Shown here: piece after piece, positions 36,685 through 45,172 of the stretch
Position numbering within the stretch: the first letter of the stretch is position 1
Layout: the number at the start of each line of letters is the position of its first letter
NCBI GenBank assembly: GCA_930987725.1
Contig: CAKNKY010000001.1
Coordinates: forward strand, 1-64,000
Origin: an uncultured Anaeromassilibacillus sp.
GTDB lineage: Bacteria > Bacillota > Clostridia > Oscillospirales > Acutalibacteraceae
Length of the DNA: 64,000 nt
Direction of reading: 5' to 3'
Notes under the pieces: model-generated
Database searches by the model: none
What the model was told of the DNA's origin: nothing
Seen by the model: the letters and a program-made list of their open reading frames with translations, nothing else
Made by a program: the position numbers and the translations under genes

Positions 36685-38891
36685 TCCTCACCCTCTCCCA
36701 GCAGGAAACGGCACAGGCCGGAATACCGGCGCGTTTTGCGGTCGTTTTCCACCATGGCAGCCAGGGCCTGGCGCGTCCCAGCAAGGACCAGCAGGCTTCG
36801 CGCGCGCGTCACGGCGGTGTAGAGCAGATTCCGGTAGGAAAGCTGCGAGGGGCCGGGATACATGGGCATGACGACAGCTGCAAACTCGCTGCCCTGGCTC
36901 TTGTGCACCGTCATGGCGTAGGCCAGTTCCAGTTCGGAGGCTGCTTCCATCTCATAAAGGACAAGCCGGTCTTCGAACTGCACGGTAACGGTGGACGCTT
37001 TGCGGTCGATTTCACACAGCACGCCGAGGTCGCCATTGTATACGCCTTCGCCGGTCGTTCCGTCAAATTTTGTCCAGCCCAGGTGGTAATCATTCTTCAC
37101 CTGCATCACTTTGTCCCCTTCCCGGAAGAGAACGCCGTGGATGGTAATCTCCTTCTTCCCTTTTTCCGGCGGGTTCAGCGCAGCCTGCAGTCTTCGGTTC
37201 AGTTCGATGGTACCCAACTCGCCTTTCCGGCCCGGAGCGAGCACCTGGATATCCGTCATGGGAGAATAGCCGTAACTGGCAGGCAGGCGGCGCCGGCAGA
37301 GATCGACAATCAGGTTGGCGAGATCATCCGGATCGGGACACGGCAAGAAAAAGAAATCGCTGGAATGGTTGGCGAGCTCCGGCATCTGGCCCGCCACTAT
37401 GCGGTGGGCGCTCGTGACGATGAGGCTCTCCATGGACTGTCGGAAAATTTCCGTGAGCTGCACAACCGGCACCTTTCCCGACGCGATGAGATCCCCCAGC
37501 ACATTGCCCGGCCCCACGCTGGGAAGCTGATCGCAGTCGCCCACCATGATCAGGCGGCAGCCGAGCGGAAGCGCCCGCAGCACGGCTTCGAAAAGCAAAA
37601 TATCCACCATGGAAAGCTCGTCGAGAATGAGGGCATCGCAATCCAGCAGATTCTTTTCGTTCCGGGCGAAGGTCTGGCGATCGTTTTCGTCCCACTCCAC
37701 CTGCAGGAGCCGGTGGATTGTCTTGGCCTCCTGGCCGGTCAGATCGCTCATGCGCTTCGCGGCCCGGCCTGTGGGCGCGGCGAGCAGCACCTGCTCTCCC
37801 TTCTCTTTCAGGATGCGGATGATCGCTTTGAGCGTCGTCGTCTTGCCGGTGCCGGGACCTCCGGTGAGGATCAGCAGCCCGTTTTCAAGCGCCTCGCGGA
37901 TGGCATCCTTCTGGAGCTGCGCATACTGCATGCCCGTTTGGCGTTCCACCGCCTCGATGAGGCCGGCCGCGCCCGGGATGGGATGCGCGGGGAACCGGAG
38001 CATGGTCAAAATCCGACTGGCGGCGTATACCTCCGCCTGGAACAGGCGCGGCAGAAAGAGAAAATCACGGCCGCCCAACTGACGGCGCACCAATGTGCCG
38101 TCCCCCGCCAGCTCCTCCACAGCCTCCTGTGCCAGCTCGAGCGGCACGCCGAGCATACGCGCGGCCGCAGCAGCAAGCTTGTCCGCCGGGATGCAGGTGT
38201 GGCCGTTGTTCAGATTGTGGCGCAGCACGTATTCCACACCGGCCCGCACGCGCCACGCATCATCCTGCGGCCGTTCCAGCGCGGCGGCAATGGCATCCGC
38301 CTTTTCAAAGGACACGCCTGCCTCCTCCTCGCAGATGCTGTAAGGGTTTTCCCGGATCAGCTCCACGCAGGAGGGGCCAATCACACGCCACACGCGCAGC
38401 GCCTCCTCCGGCGTGAGGCCATAGCCGCACAGCACTTCCATGGCGTCCCGCACGCCGTGGGACTGCCGAAACTCTTCGCTCAGCTTGAGCGCCTTCGCCT
38501 TTGTGATGCCCTTGATCACCGTGAGCCGTTCCGGCTCCTGCTCGAGCACCTTCAGCGTGTTTTCGCCGAAAGCGTCCACAATCTTCGCAGCCATGGCGGG
38601 GCCGATCCCCTTCACCGCGCCGGAAGATAAGTATTTGAGCAGCGCGTCCGTCGTCTCCGGTTTGAAGCGCTCAAAGCCTTCCGCCTTGAACTGCATGCCG
38701 AAGGTGGGGTGCTTCGTCCACTTGCCCATCACGTGCAGCACTTCCCCTACGCTCACCCACGGCAGGCTCCCCACGACGGTGACAAGCTCCTGCCCGTTGT
38801 TCAGTTCCAAAATGGTATATCCGTTCTTTTCATTCCGGAAAACGATGTCCTCCACGCTTCCCGTCATTTCCAGAAGCTGATCTTCCTCCAT
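36681..38891 (-). CDS. recD2: RecD2-type 5'-3' DNA helicase
   Basis: A 736-residue superfamily 1B helicase of the RecD2 (YrrC) type, which works without RecBC. It has an N-terminal OB region, helix-hairpin-helix repeats (AVKGIGPAMAAKIVDAFG and LTVIKGITKAKALKL), Walker A LTGGPGTGKTTTLKAI near residue 350, Walker B DALILDELSMVDILL, and C-terminal motifs MTVHKSQGSEFAAVV and TAVTRARSLLVLAG. ATG 38891 has GAGG 7 bases upstream; an upstream in-frame TTG at 38903 is less likely. Confidence 0.95.
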   Translation of the reverse strand: MEEDQLLEMTGSVEDIVFRNEKNGYTILELNNGQELVTVVGSLPWVSVGEVLHVMGKWTKHPTFGMQFKAEGFERFKPETTDALLKYLSSGAVKGIGPAMAAKIVDAFGENTLKVLEQEPERLTVIKGITKAKALKLSEEFRQSHGVRDAMEVLCGYGLTPEEALRVWRVIGPSCVELIRENPYSICEEEAGVSFEKADAIAAALERPQDDAWRVRAGVEYVLRHNLNNGHTCIPADKLAAAAARMLGVPLELAQEAVEELAGDGTLVRRQLGGRDFLFLPRLFQAEVYAASRILTMLRFPAHPIPGAAGLIEAVERQTGMQYAQLQKDAIREALENGLLILTGGPGTGKTTTLKAIIRILKEKGEQVLLAAPTGRAAKRMSDLTGQEAKTIHRLLQVEWDENDRQTFARNEKNLLDCDALILDELSMVDILLFEAVLRALPLGCRLIMVGDCDQLPSVGPGNVLGDLIASGKVPVVQLTEIFRQSMESLIVTSAHRIVAGQMPELANHSSDFFFLPCPDPDDLANLIVDLCRRRLPASYGYSPMTDIQVLAPGRKGELGTIELNRRLQAALNPPEKGKKEITIHGVLFREGDKVMQVKNDYHLGWTKFDGTTGEGVYNGDLGVLCEIDRKASTVTVQFEDRLVLYEMEAASELELAYAMTVHKSQGSEFAAVVMPMYPGPSQLSYRNLLYTAVTRARSLLVLAGTRQALAAMVENDRKTRRYSGLCRFLLGEGEE

Positions 38892-38995
38892 GAGGTTCCT
38901 CAACGCCCCTTTTCCCCAGAATGGAAGGGCCCGCGCTGGCGCTTCCCAAAGCGCCTGTGCGGCCGCTTTGCCGCAAAAGCGGCAATTCTTTTTTC

Positions 38996-39024
38996 AGTAT
39001 AATACAAAGCGGCCTCTTTTGCAA
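38996..39024 (-). promoter_or_regulatory. Promoter of recD2-comF
   Basis: Minus strand TTGCAA (39024-39019), a 17-base spacer and TATACT (39001-38996). The leader carries a GCCGCTTTTGCGGC hairpin without a U-run. Confidence 0.7.
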
Positions 39025-39038
39025 ACCGCGGCCGGCCT

Positions 39039-39371
39039 CTATTCCGCCTGCTTCGGGCCGCAGACAGGGCAAAGCTCGATGATGTCATACTCCCTGGCCA
39101 TGGCTTCGCAGATGCGGCGGGTCTCCCCATCCATGCCGCAGTCGAGGCAGAGCACCTGTTTTTCCTCCCGGCCGCCCATCCATTTCAGCCGTTGGACGGC
39201 GGCGCGCAGGGCCATCTCCGCTTCCTCCTCATGGCCGCTAAATGTGAGCAGAAAGCAGACCTTCCCCTTTTTTCGCGTCCGCAGCAGTGCGAACACGACG
39301 AGCCGGACCGCCTCCACCGCCCCGAGGATCAGCAGGAACGATAAAAAGGCCTTTCCCAGAAACTCAGCCAT
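39039..39371 (-). CDS. Small membrane-anchored Cys-motif protein, unknown
   Basis: A 110-residue protein. One N-terminal hydrophobic helix (about residues 5-30) is followed by a basic RTRKKGK and a soluble domain, probably cytosolic. That domain has CLDCGMDGE (about residues 74-82), a Cys in RRICEAM and CPVC near the C-terminus, so metal binding is possible. I do not recognise the family. It sits between metK and recD2. Its ribosome site lies inside the 3' arm of the metK terminator. Confidence 0.65.
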   Translation of the reverse strand: MAEFLGKAFLSFLLILGAVEAVRLVVFALLRTRKKGKVCFLLTFSGHEEEAEMALRAAVQRLKWMGGREEKQVLCLDCGMDGETRRICEAMAREYDIIELCPVCGPKQAE

Positions 39372-39373
39372 AA

Positions 39374-39414
39374 AAAATCACCTCACCGTCAGGGTATGAC
39401 AGTGAGGTGATTTT
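39374..39414 (-). terminator. metK terminator that contains the next gene's ribosome site
   Basis: Minus strand AAAATCACCTCAC (39414-39402) pairs perfectly with GTGAGGTGATTTT (39386-39374) around a 15-base loop, ending in a T6 run that touches the ATG at 39371. The Shine-Dalgarno GAGGTGA (39384-39378) is in the 3' arm, so the hairpin would both end metK transcription and hide the site in any readthrough RNA. Confidence 0.8.
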
Positions 39415-39433
39415 GGTTCCGGGCTGTAAAGCG

Positions 39434-40615
39434 TCAGGCGAGGGCGGCTTTCAGCTCCTCCGTGCGGTCCGTCTTTTCCCAGGCTACGCCGAGATCCGCA
39501 CGTCCCATGTGACCATAGGCGGCGAGTCGGCGGTAGATCGGGCGGCGCAGATCCAGCTGGCGGATGATGGCGCTCGGGCGCAGATCAAAGACCTTTTTCA
39601 CGGCGCCGGCCAGCTGCTCGTTCGAATAGGCGGAGGTGCCGAACGACTCCACCATGACGGAGACGGGGTGCGCCACGCCGATGGCATAGGCAAGCTGCAC
39701 CTCGCACTTGCGGGCAAGGCCGGCCGCCACGATGTTCTTCGCCACGTAGCGCGCGGCATAGGCGGCGGAGCGATCCACCTTCGTGGGATCTTTGCCGGAG
39801 AAGGCGCCGCCGCCGTGACGGCCGTAGCCGCCGTACGTGTCGACGATCAGCTTGCGTCCGGTGAGGCCGCTGTCTCCCACAGGGCCGCCGATGACGAAGC
39901 GGCCGGTGGGGTTGATGAAGTACTTGGTGTCGTCATCGAGCCACTGGGCCGGGATGACGGGACGCACAACGTGCTCCAGAATGTCGCTGCGGATCTGCTC
40001 GAGCGCAACTTCCGGCGCATGCTGCGTGGAGACAACCACCGTATCCACACGGGCGGGTTTGCCGTCCACATATTCCACCGTGACCTGCGTTTTGCCGTCC
40101 GGGCGGAGGTAGGAGAGTTCCCCGCTCTTGCGGACCTGGGCCAGCCTGCGGGAGAGCTTGTGCGCCAGCGAGATGGCCAGCGGCATCAGCTCCGGCGTCT
40201 CGTCGCAGGCAAAGCCGAACATCATGCCCTGGTCGCCCGCGCCGGTGCGGTCGTCCTCCTCCTGCGCGCCGTGCTGCGCTTCGAAGGACGTGTTAACGCC
40301 GAGCGCAATATCAGGCGACTGCATGTCGATGGACGTGATCACGCCGCAGGTGCTGCCGTCAAAGCCATAGGCGGGATCATTGTAGCCAATGTCGTTGACA
40401 ACCTCCCGCACGATGGAGGAAATATCCACATAGCACTCCGTGGAGATCTCTCCCATGACATGCACCAGGCCGGTGGTGGCCGTCACCTCGCACGCCACAT
40501 GCGCCTGGGGATCTTTTTCCAGAATCGCGTCGAGGATGGCGTCGGAGATCTGATCGCAGACCTTGTCGGGATGGCCTTCCGTAACGGACTCAGAGGTGAA
40601 CAATACTTTTTCCAT
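39434..40615 (-). CDS. metK: S-adenosylmethionine synthetase
   Basis: A 393-residue enzyme that makes SAM from methionine and ATP. It has [20 protein letters not shown] at the N-terminus, the hexapeptide GAGDQG in [10 protein letters not shown], and the P-loop-like [18 protein letters not shown] 40615 matches the family start and has AGGCAGG upstream. It is governed by a SAM-I riboswitch, so its product shuts it off. Confidence 0.98.
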   Translation of the reverse strand: MEKVLFTSESVTEGHPDKVCDQISDAILDAILEKDPQAHVACEVTATTGLVHVMGEISTECYVDISSIVREVVNDIGYNDPAYGFDGSTCGVITSIDMQSPDIALGVNTSFEAQHGAQEEDDRTGAGDQGMMFGFACDETPELMPLAISLAHKLSRRLAQVRKSGELSYLRPDGKTQVTVEYVDGKPARVDTVVVSTQHAPEVALEQIRSDILEHVVRPVIPAQWLDDDTKYFINPTGRFVIGGPVGDSGLTGRKLIVDTYGGYGRHGGGAFSGKDPTKVDRSAAYAARYVAKNIVAAGLARKCEVQLAYAIGVAHPVSVMVESFGTSAYSNEQLAGAVKKVFDLRPSAIIRQLDLRRPIYRRLAAYGHMGRADLGVAWEKTDRTEELKAALA

Positions 40616-40681
40616 AGATGAACCTGCCTTTCTCGAAGTGAAACGAAGCTGTGTGTGATGCTGCAGCCCCTTTACCGCAAG

Positions 40682-40712
40682 AAAAAAGCCGCCCGGGTGT
40701 TCCGAACGGCTT
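40682..40712 (-). terminator. Riboswitch terminator of metK
   Basis: Minus strand AAGCCG (40712-40707) pairs with CGGCTT (40691-40686), with a GC-rich apical part, then T-run. It shares bases with the 3' strand of the aptamer P1 helix, so mutual exclusion fits the SAM-I off mechanism. Confidence 0.8.
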
Positions 40713-40814
40713 ATCAAAACCTCATCTTTCGGTTTACCCGCAGGAATTAGCACCTTGCCAAATTGGCAGGTTGCCGGACATCACAGGGCCTGTTCCCTCC
40801 GTCTCTCTTGATAA
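40711..40814 (-). promoter_or_regulatory. SAM-I riboswitch (S-box) aptamer
   Basis: On the minus strand P1 is TTATCAA (40814-40808) with TTGATAA (40717-40711). Inside lie the S-box landmarks AGAGACGGAGGGA, GGCCCTGTGATGTCCGGCAA, a variable helix TTGCC/GGCAA, GGTGCTAATTCCTGC and ACCGAAAGATGAGG. It precedes metK. Confidence 0.96.
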
Positions 40815-40841
40815 GGGGCTATTTAATTTTCAGCGTGCTCT

Positions 40842-40870
40842 ATTATAGCACGGGGACAAATTCCTGTCTG
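40842..40870 (-). promoter_or_regulatory. Promoter of the metK riboswitch
   Basis: Minus strand CAGACA (40870-40865), a 17-base spacer and TATAAT (40847-40842). The -35 is weak but the -10 is perfect. Confidence 0.65.
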
Positions 40871-40895
40871 TGAACTTTTTGTAAATCTTTCGCTC

Positions 40896-41516
40896 TCACT
40901 TTCTGCCCTTGAGGAGGGGGGAAAGATGCTTATAGAGGATGAAGGTGAGGGCGGCATCCGCAAGGCCCTTAAAGAAGGTGAGCGGCATGTTGAACACGAC
41001 GATGCCCTTCCAGATCTCATCGGCCCACGGCACAAGAGCGGAGTACATATCGACGATCGCCTGCTCCGGCATGATCAGCAGATAGGCCGGGTACACGAGG
41101 AAGTTGTTCACAAAGAAGCTGCACACCGTCATGGTGAGCACGCCGACCAGCGTGCCGATCAGAGCGGTGCTGCGGGTGCGGTGGCGGCGGTAGATGATGC
41201 CGGCGGGAGCCACAAACAGGGCGCCCAGCAGGAAGTTGCACAGCTCTCCGACGCCGCCCGTGGTGGTGGCGGCAACATTGAAGAGGTTCTTGACGAGGCA
41301 GACAATCACGCCGTATACCGGGCCGAGAGCAAAGGATGTGAGCAGCGCGGGCAGCTCCGAAAAATCGACCTTGAGGTAGGAAGGCAGGATCGGCAGCCCG
41401 AAGCTGACAAACATGAGAACGGTGGCCGCCGCGCTCATGAGCGCCGTGACCGTGATGTTGCGGATGCTGACGCTGTTGTTGATGGAATTCTGCTTGTTGA
41501 GTGTTGTGCTTGGCAT
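40896..41516 (-). CDS. ribU: ECF transporter riboflavin-specific S component
   Basis: A 206-residue, six-helix membrane protein of the energy-coupling-factor substrate-binding type: LMSAAATVLMFVSFGLPIL, VDFSELPALLTSFALGP and VKNLFNVAATTTGGVGELCN are typical of RibU. The FMN riboswitch directly upstream supports flavin precursor as substrate. ATG 41516 has AGGAGG upstream; the longer frame would start inside the riboswitch terminator. The shared EcfA/EcfT module must lie elsewhere. Confidence 0.92.
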   Translation of the reverse strand: MPSTTLNKQNSINNSVSIRNITVTALMSAAATVLMFVSFGLPILPSYLKVDFSELPALLTSFALGPVYGVIVCLVKNLFNVAATTTGGVGELCNFLLGALFVAPAGIIYRRHRTRSTALIGTLVGVLTMTVCSFFVNNFLVYPAYLLIMPEQAIVDMYSALVPWADEIWKGIVVFNMPLTFFKGLADAALTFILYKHLSPLLKGRK

Positions 41517-41614
41517 AGTGAGATTCCTCCTAACAAATGTGTTCGGACCATGCCGCGAAAAAAGCCGTGACATCGCCCAGCAGTCTTGCGACGTGCGCGG
41601 CTTCCAGGAGGATC

Positions 41615-41651
41615 AAAAAACGCCCCTCTGCCTGAAAACAGCAAAGGGGCG
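41615..41651 (-). terminator. FMN riboswitch terminator before ribU
   Basis: Minus strand CGCCCCTTTGC (41651-41641) pairs with GCAGAGGGGCG (41631-41621), followed by T6 (41620-41615). Confidence 0.88.
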
Positions 41652-41674
41652 CACGGTTACCAACTGTGTTGCCG

Positions 41675-41793
41675 CTTCTTTCATCCGGACTGTACCGTTG
41701 GCTTTGGACTCTCACCAAAATCGGCTTACGCTCGCGGGCTCGTCGGCACAAGGCCGCATTACCGCCAGTGGGGAATTTCACCCCGCCCCGAAG
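41675..41793 (-). promoter_or_regulatory. FMN riboswitch (RFN element)
   Basis: Minus strand starts CTTCGGGGCGGGGTGAAATT and ends GTACAGTCCGGATGAAAGAA; the CTTC/GAAG ends form P1. The inner TGGCGGTAATG, AGCCCGCGAGC and GGTGAGAGTCCAAAGCC blocks are RFN consensus. It controls ribU. Confidence 0.97.
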
Positions 41794-41817
41794 ACAGCTA
41801 TTGACTTTTACGACGCC

Positions 41818-41846
41818 ATCATAGCACAGCGCTGCGTCTTTGTCAA
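41818..41846 (-). promoter_or_regulatory. Promoter of the FMN riboswitch and ribU
   Basis: Minus strand perfect TTGACA (41846-41841), a 17-base spacer and TATGAT (41823-41818). Confidence 0.88.
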
Positions 41847-41852
41847 CCGAAA

Positions 41853-42686
41853 TTACGGGATTTCTTTTCCAGAGGAGGCAGGGAGCACATCGATTGCCAC
41901 ACATTCCGGCGGATTGCAGAAGCGCGGCAGCCGGTTTTTGTCCAGCCCGCGGCTCACCACCATGGCGCTTTCCCCGCACTGATAAAGGCCGCCGGCATAG
42001 CGCGGAAGCACACCCTGGTTCGGCGCATAGAGGCCGTTTACCAGACCGGGAATACGGACCTGGCCGCCGTGTGCGTGGCCGCACACCGTCAAATCAAAGC
42101 CGCGCGCCGCATAGAGGGGAAACAGCTCCGGCCTGTGGGAGAGCAAAATCGTGAAAACGTCCTCCCGCCGATCGGCGGCACACCGTTCCAGCTGAGAAAG
42201 CCAGGCAGAGCGGCCGTAAAAATCGACATCCGGGTCGTCTATGCCGCACAGGCAAATCTCCTCCCCTTCCTTTTGCAGGGAAACAGACCGGCCCGCAAGC
42301 ACGGAAACACCGTATGCCCGCATCCATTTGCGGGCGAGATCGGCACGCCCGCAGCGCTGCTCATGGTTGCCCGTCACGTAAAAAACAGGCGCGCAATCCC
42401 GAAGGCCTGCAAGCAGTTCCCGCGTATTTTCAGGCCGCGCGGTGTCCGGCACCATATCGCCCGCCAGGAAAACGGCGTCCGGCCGGGCACGGTGCACCGC
42501 AAGGAGCAGATCCCGCTGGCGGGTTCCGTAGCGGGAACGGTGCAGATCCGAGAGAAGGACGAAACGGAACGGAACATGCACCTTCCGGCTTTTGAGCGTG
42601 TATTGACGCACGGTCAAACGCGGCCAGACAGCCGCGGCGCCGGCCGCACACACAAGAGAAGCGGCAAACCCGATTTTTCTGTCCAT
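41853..42686 (-). CDS. Membrane-anchored metallophosphoesterase (YkuE-like)
   Basis: A 277-residue protein. An N-terminal hydrophobic segment (about residues 5-22) looks like an uncleaved anchor or signal. It is followed by calcineurin-type metal motifs: LLSDLHRSRYG (D-x-H), FLAGDMVPD (GD), VTGNHEQR (GNHE), ILLSHRPELF and CGHAHGGQVRIPG (GHxH). ATG 42686 has GGAGGAAAAG upstream. Related YkuE proteins act at the cell surface in Bacillus. It lies 22 bases after the methyltransferase gene. Confidence 0.88.
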   Translation of the reverse strand: MDRKIGFAASLVCAAGAAAVWPRLTVRQYTLKSRKVHVPFRFVLLSDLHRSRYGTRQRDLLLAVHRARPDAVFLAGDMVPDTARPENTRELLAGLRDCAPVFYVTGNHEQRCGRADLARKWMRAYGVSVLAGRSVSLQKEGEEICLCGIDDPDVDFYGRSAWLSQLERCAADRREDVFTILLSHRPELFPLYAARGFDLTVCGHAHGGQVRIPGLVNGLYAPNQGVLPRYAGGLYQCGESAMVVSRGLDKNRLPRFCNPPECVAIDVLPASSGKEIP

Positions 42687-42708
42687 CTTTTCCTCCATGT
42701 GTCTTCCA

Positions 42709-43482
42709 TCACAATTTGTTTTGTTCCAGCGGCTTTCTAGCCAGATAAAGGATGTATGTCTCATGAAACACAATCCGATCTCCCGCTTCGAGCACTGCGT
42801 CGCGCAAGCCGTTGAAAAACAGTGTTTTGTACGGCTCCGGAATCACAAGATGATCGCAGTGTGTCCCGCAGTAACCCACATATTCCTCCGCCGTGAAGAC
42901 GCGCCTGCCGGAATACGTTCTCTTCTCGAAGTCGGTAAAGCCGTACTTCACGGCATTGTCATACGCAAAGCCCCGGTGCGGGTATTCCACCGCCGGGCGA
43001 AAATACGCGTCGTACACCTTCTGAATTTTTTGATACAGCGCCTCGTTCGGCGTTTTGTAATCGCTGTGTGTCATCATCATGGCAAGGACGCCGCCCGGTT
43101 TCAGGAGGGAAAACGACTTTGAAAAGGCAATCTCCTCGGGAATCCACTGAATCGTGGCCGCGGAATAGAGGAGATCAAACCGCTGCGCGCCAAAGTTATG
43201 GGTGATAAAGTCATCGCAGATCAGATGAAACTGCGGAAAGGCTCCATATTTTTCACGGAGCTTCTGTGCCAGATGCTCGCCCAGCTCAATGCCGGAATAG
43301 GAGCAGCCTGTGCGAAGGACGGGCTCCGTTGCCTGACCCGTGCCGGGACCGAGCTCCAGCACGGTTTTCGCCGGCCCGATTTCCGCAACAGAGATGAGAT
43401 CTGCAAACAACTCGTCACAGTAACGGGAACGATAGAGGTCAAACTGCTCGGGTATGGTGTCAAAAATTCTCCGAAGCTCCAC
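42709..43482 (-). CDS. Class I SAM-dependent methyltransferase
   Basis: A 257-residue protein with the SAM-binding motif VLELGPGTGQATEPVL near residue 40, a later acidic strand FHLICDD, and LLYSAATIQWIPEE then LLKPGGVLAMMM, the standard motif order of small-molecule methyltransferases. GTG 43482 is the chosen start, with AAAGGAGAG just upstream; the longer frame reaches toward the tRNA. The substrate is unknown. Confidence 0.85.
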   Translation of the reverse strand: MELRRIFDTIPEQFDLYRSRYCDELFADLISVAEIGPAKTVLELGPGTGQATEPVLRTGCSYSGIELGEHLAQKLREKYGAFPQFHLICDDFITHNFGAQRFDLLYSAATIQWIPEEIAFSKSFSLLKPGGVLAMMMTHSDYKTPNEALYQKIQKVYDAYFRPAVEYPHRGFAYDNAVKYGFTDFEKRTYSGRRVFTAEEYVGYCGTHCDHLVIPEPYKTLFFNGLRDAVLEAGDRIVFHETYILYLARKPLEQNKL

Positions 43483-43562
43483 ACAATCTCTCCTTTCCCC
43501 CGTGAAAAAAAGACGGTTGAAAAACGAAAAAATCCCGCCTGTATGCACAGCCGGGATTTTCT

Positions 43563-43652
<90 letters not shown>

Positions 43653-43679
43653 TCCTGTTCAATTACTGACAGCTTTTTA

Positions 43680-43708
43680 AGAATATCACACTTTTCCCAG
43701 ACTGTCAA
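43680..43708 (-). promoter_or_regulatory. Promoter of tRNA-Leu
   Basis: Minus strand TTGACA (43708-43703), a 17-base spacer ending TGA, then TATTCT (43685-43680). Confidence 0.75.
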
Positions 43709-43740
43709 GACAGGAATTGCAATTTTTTGAACCAATCATT

Positions 43741-45168
43741 TCAGCGCACGACATCCACCGTTTCCGCCGCATCGCCGCGCGGGTTCACAAGCGAGACGCC
43801 CGCCGTCCGGTAGCGCCGCACGCGATCGAGAAATACGCCGTCAACCCTCTCGCCCGGCACAATCAGCGGGATGCCGGGCGGATAGGCAAACACGGTTTCC
43901 CTGCACACGCGGCCGAGCGCATCTGCTGCGCGAAGCACCGTCCCCTCGCTGTCCTCCGCCTCTCGGATCGTCATGCTTTGCGCCGGCAGCGTCCACGCAG
44001 CGGGCGAATCCGCGCAGCGCGGTGCGGCAAACGGGTGGTCAAGCGCCCGCAGCGCGTCTGCGAGACGGCGAAAATGCTCCTCCGGGTCACACAAACTTGT
44101 CATGGCGATGACATATTCGCGCGACGCCATCTCCGGCTCAATCTTCGCCTCGCGAAGTTTTTCCGCCAACTGCGGGCCGGAAAGGCCGGCCTTCGACGCG
44201 GAGAACACAAGCTTTGAAGGGTCGAGCGCAAACACGCCGTTCTCACCCAACCGGCAGGATTTATCCCCGCAGCGGCCCATGAGGCGCAGCCAGCGCAGTT
44301 TTTCCGCCTGCTCATCAAACCGATGGAGCCGATCCCCATACGCGGCGAACGCTTCCCGCCCCTGTTCGGTGAGGAAGGACACGCAGCTGTCGATGGACGC
44401 CATGAGCAGATAGGACGGACTGCTGCTCTCATACAGGGAGAGCTGGCGTTCCACCGCGCGGGGGGAAACCAGGTCCCCATTCAGGTGGAGCAGCGCCGTC
44501 TGCGTGAAGGCGGGCAGCGTCTTGTGCACACTCTGCACGACGAGATCGGCCCCCATCTGCACGGCGTTCTGCGGAAAGCCCTCCGCCAGGCCGAGGTGCG
44601 CGCCGTGGGCCTCGTCCACGAGCAGCGGCACGCCGTGCGTATGCGCCGCCCGGGCAATGCCGGAAATATCGGAAACCACTCCCTCATAGGTGGGCGAGGT
44701 GACGACGACGAGCTTCGCTTCCGGGTGAGCGCGCAGCCCTTCCTCCACACTCTGCGGTGTCACGCCGCCTGCCGCCTCAAAGCCCGGCAAAACGGGGGGC
44801 GTGAGGTACTGCGCATGCAGATTGTTGACATAGAGGGCATTGTAAAGCGATTTGTGGCAGTTGCGCGCCGTGAGAATTGTGTCGCCCCAGTGGGTGCAAG
44901 CTGCCACAGCTGCCAGCACACCGCAGGAGCTTCCGTTCACGAGAAACCAGGTGTGTGCAGAGCCGTACAGAGCGGCGGCGCGGTCCATGGCGCGGCGCAG
45001 GATACCATGCGCATCGTGCAGGTTGTCAAAGCCCTCGACCTCCGTAATGTCGAGACCATACGGGTTTTCCATCTGGAACAGTGCAGTGTTCCGCTTGTGA
45101 CCGGGCATATGCATCGGGCAAATGCCCGCGTCGCGGTTGCGGCGCAGCGCTTCCAGCAATTCTCCCAT
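43741..45168 (-). CDS. Orn/Lys/Arg decarboxylase-family PLP protein
   Basis: A 475-residue fold-type I PLP enzyme of the short Gram-positive arginine/lysine-decarboxylase group. It has HMPGHKRNTALFQMENPYGL at the N-terminus, DEAHGAHLGLAEGFPQ, and the PLP Lys in QSVHKTLPAFTQTALLH. Such enzymes make agmatine or cadaverine, precursors of polyamines; a polyamine importer is encoded to the right. Substrate choice cannot be read from sequence. GGAGG precedes the ATG, 4 bases after the helicase stop. Confidence 0.88.
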   Translation of the reverse strand: MGELLEALRRNRDAGICPMHMPGHKRNTALFQMENPYGLDITEVEGFDNLHDAHGILRRAMDRAAALYGSAHTWFLVNGSSCGVLAAVAACTHWGDTILTARNCHKSLYNALYVNNLHAQYLTPPVLPGFEAAGGVTPQSVEEGLRAHPEAKLVVVTSPTYEGVVSDISGIARAAHTHGVPLLVDEAHGAHLGLAEGFPQNAVQMGADLVVQSVHKTLPAFTQTALLHLNGDLVSPRAVERQLSLYESSSPSYLLMASIDSCVSFLTEQGREAFAAYGDRLHRFDEQAEKLRWLRLMGRCGDKSCRLGENGVFALDPSKLVFSASKAGLSGPQLAEKLREAKIEPEMASREYVIAMTSLCDPEEHFRRLADALRALDHPFAAPRCADSPAAWTLPAQSMTIREAEDSEGTVLRAADALGRVCRETVFAYPPGIPLIVPGERVDGVFLDRVRRYRTAGVSLVNPRGDAAETVDVVR

Positions 45169-45172
45169 TGGT

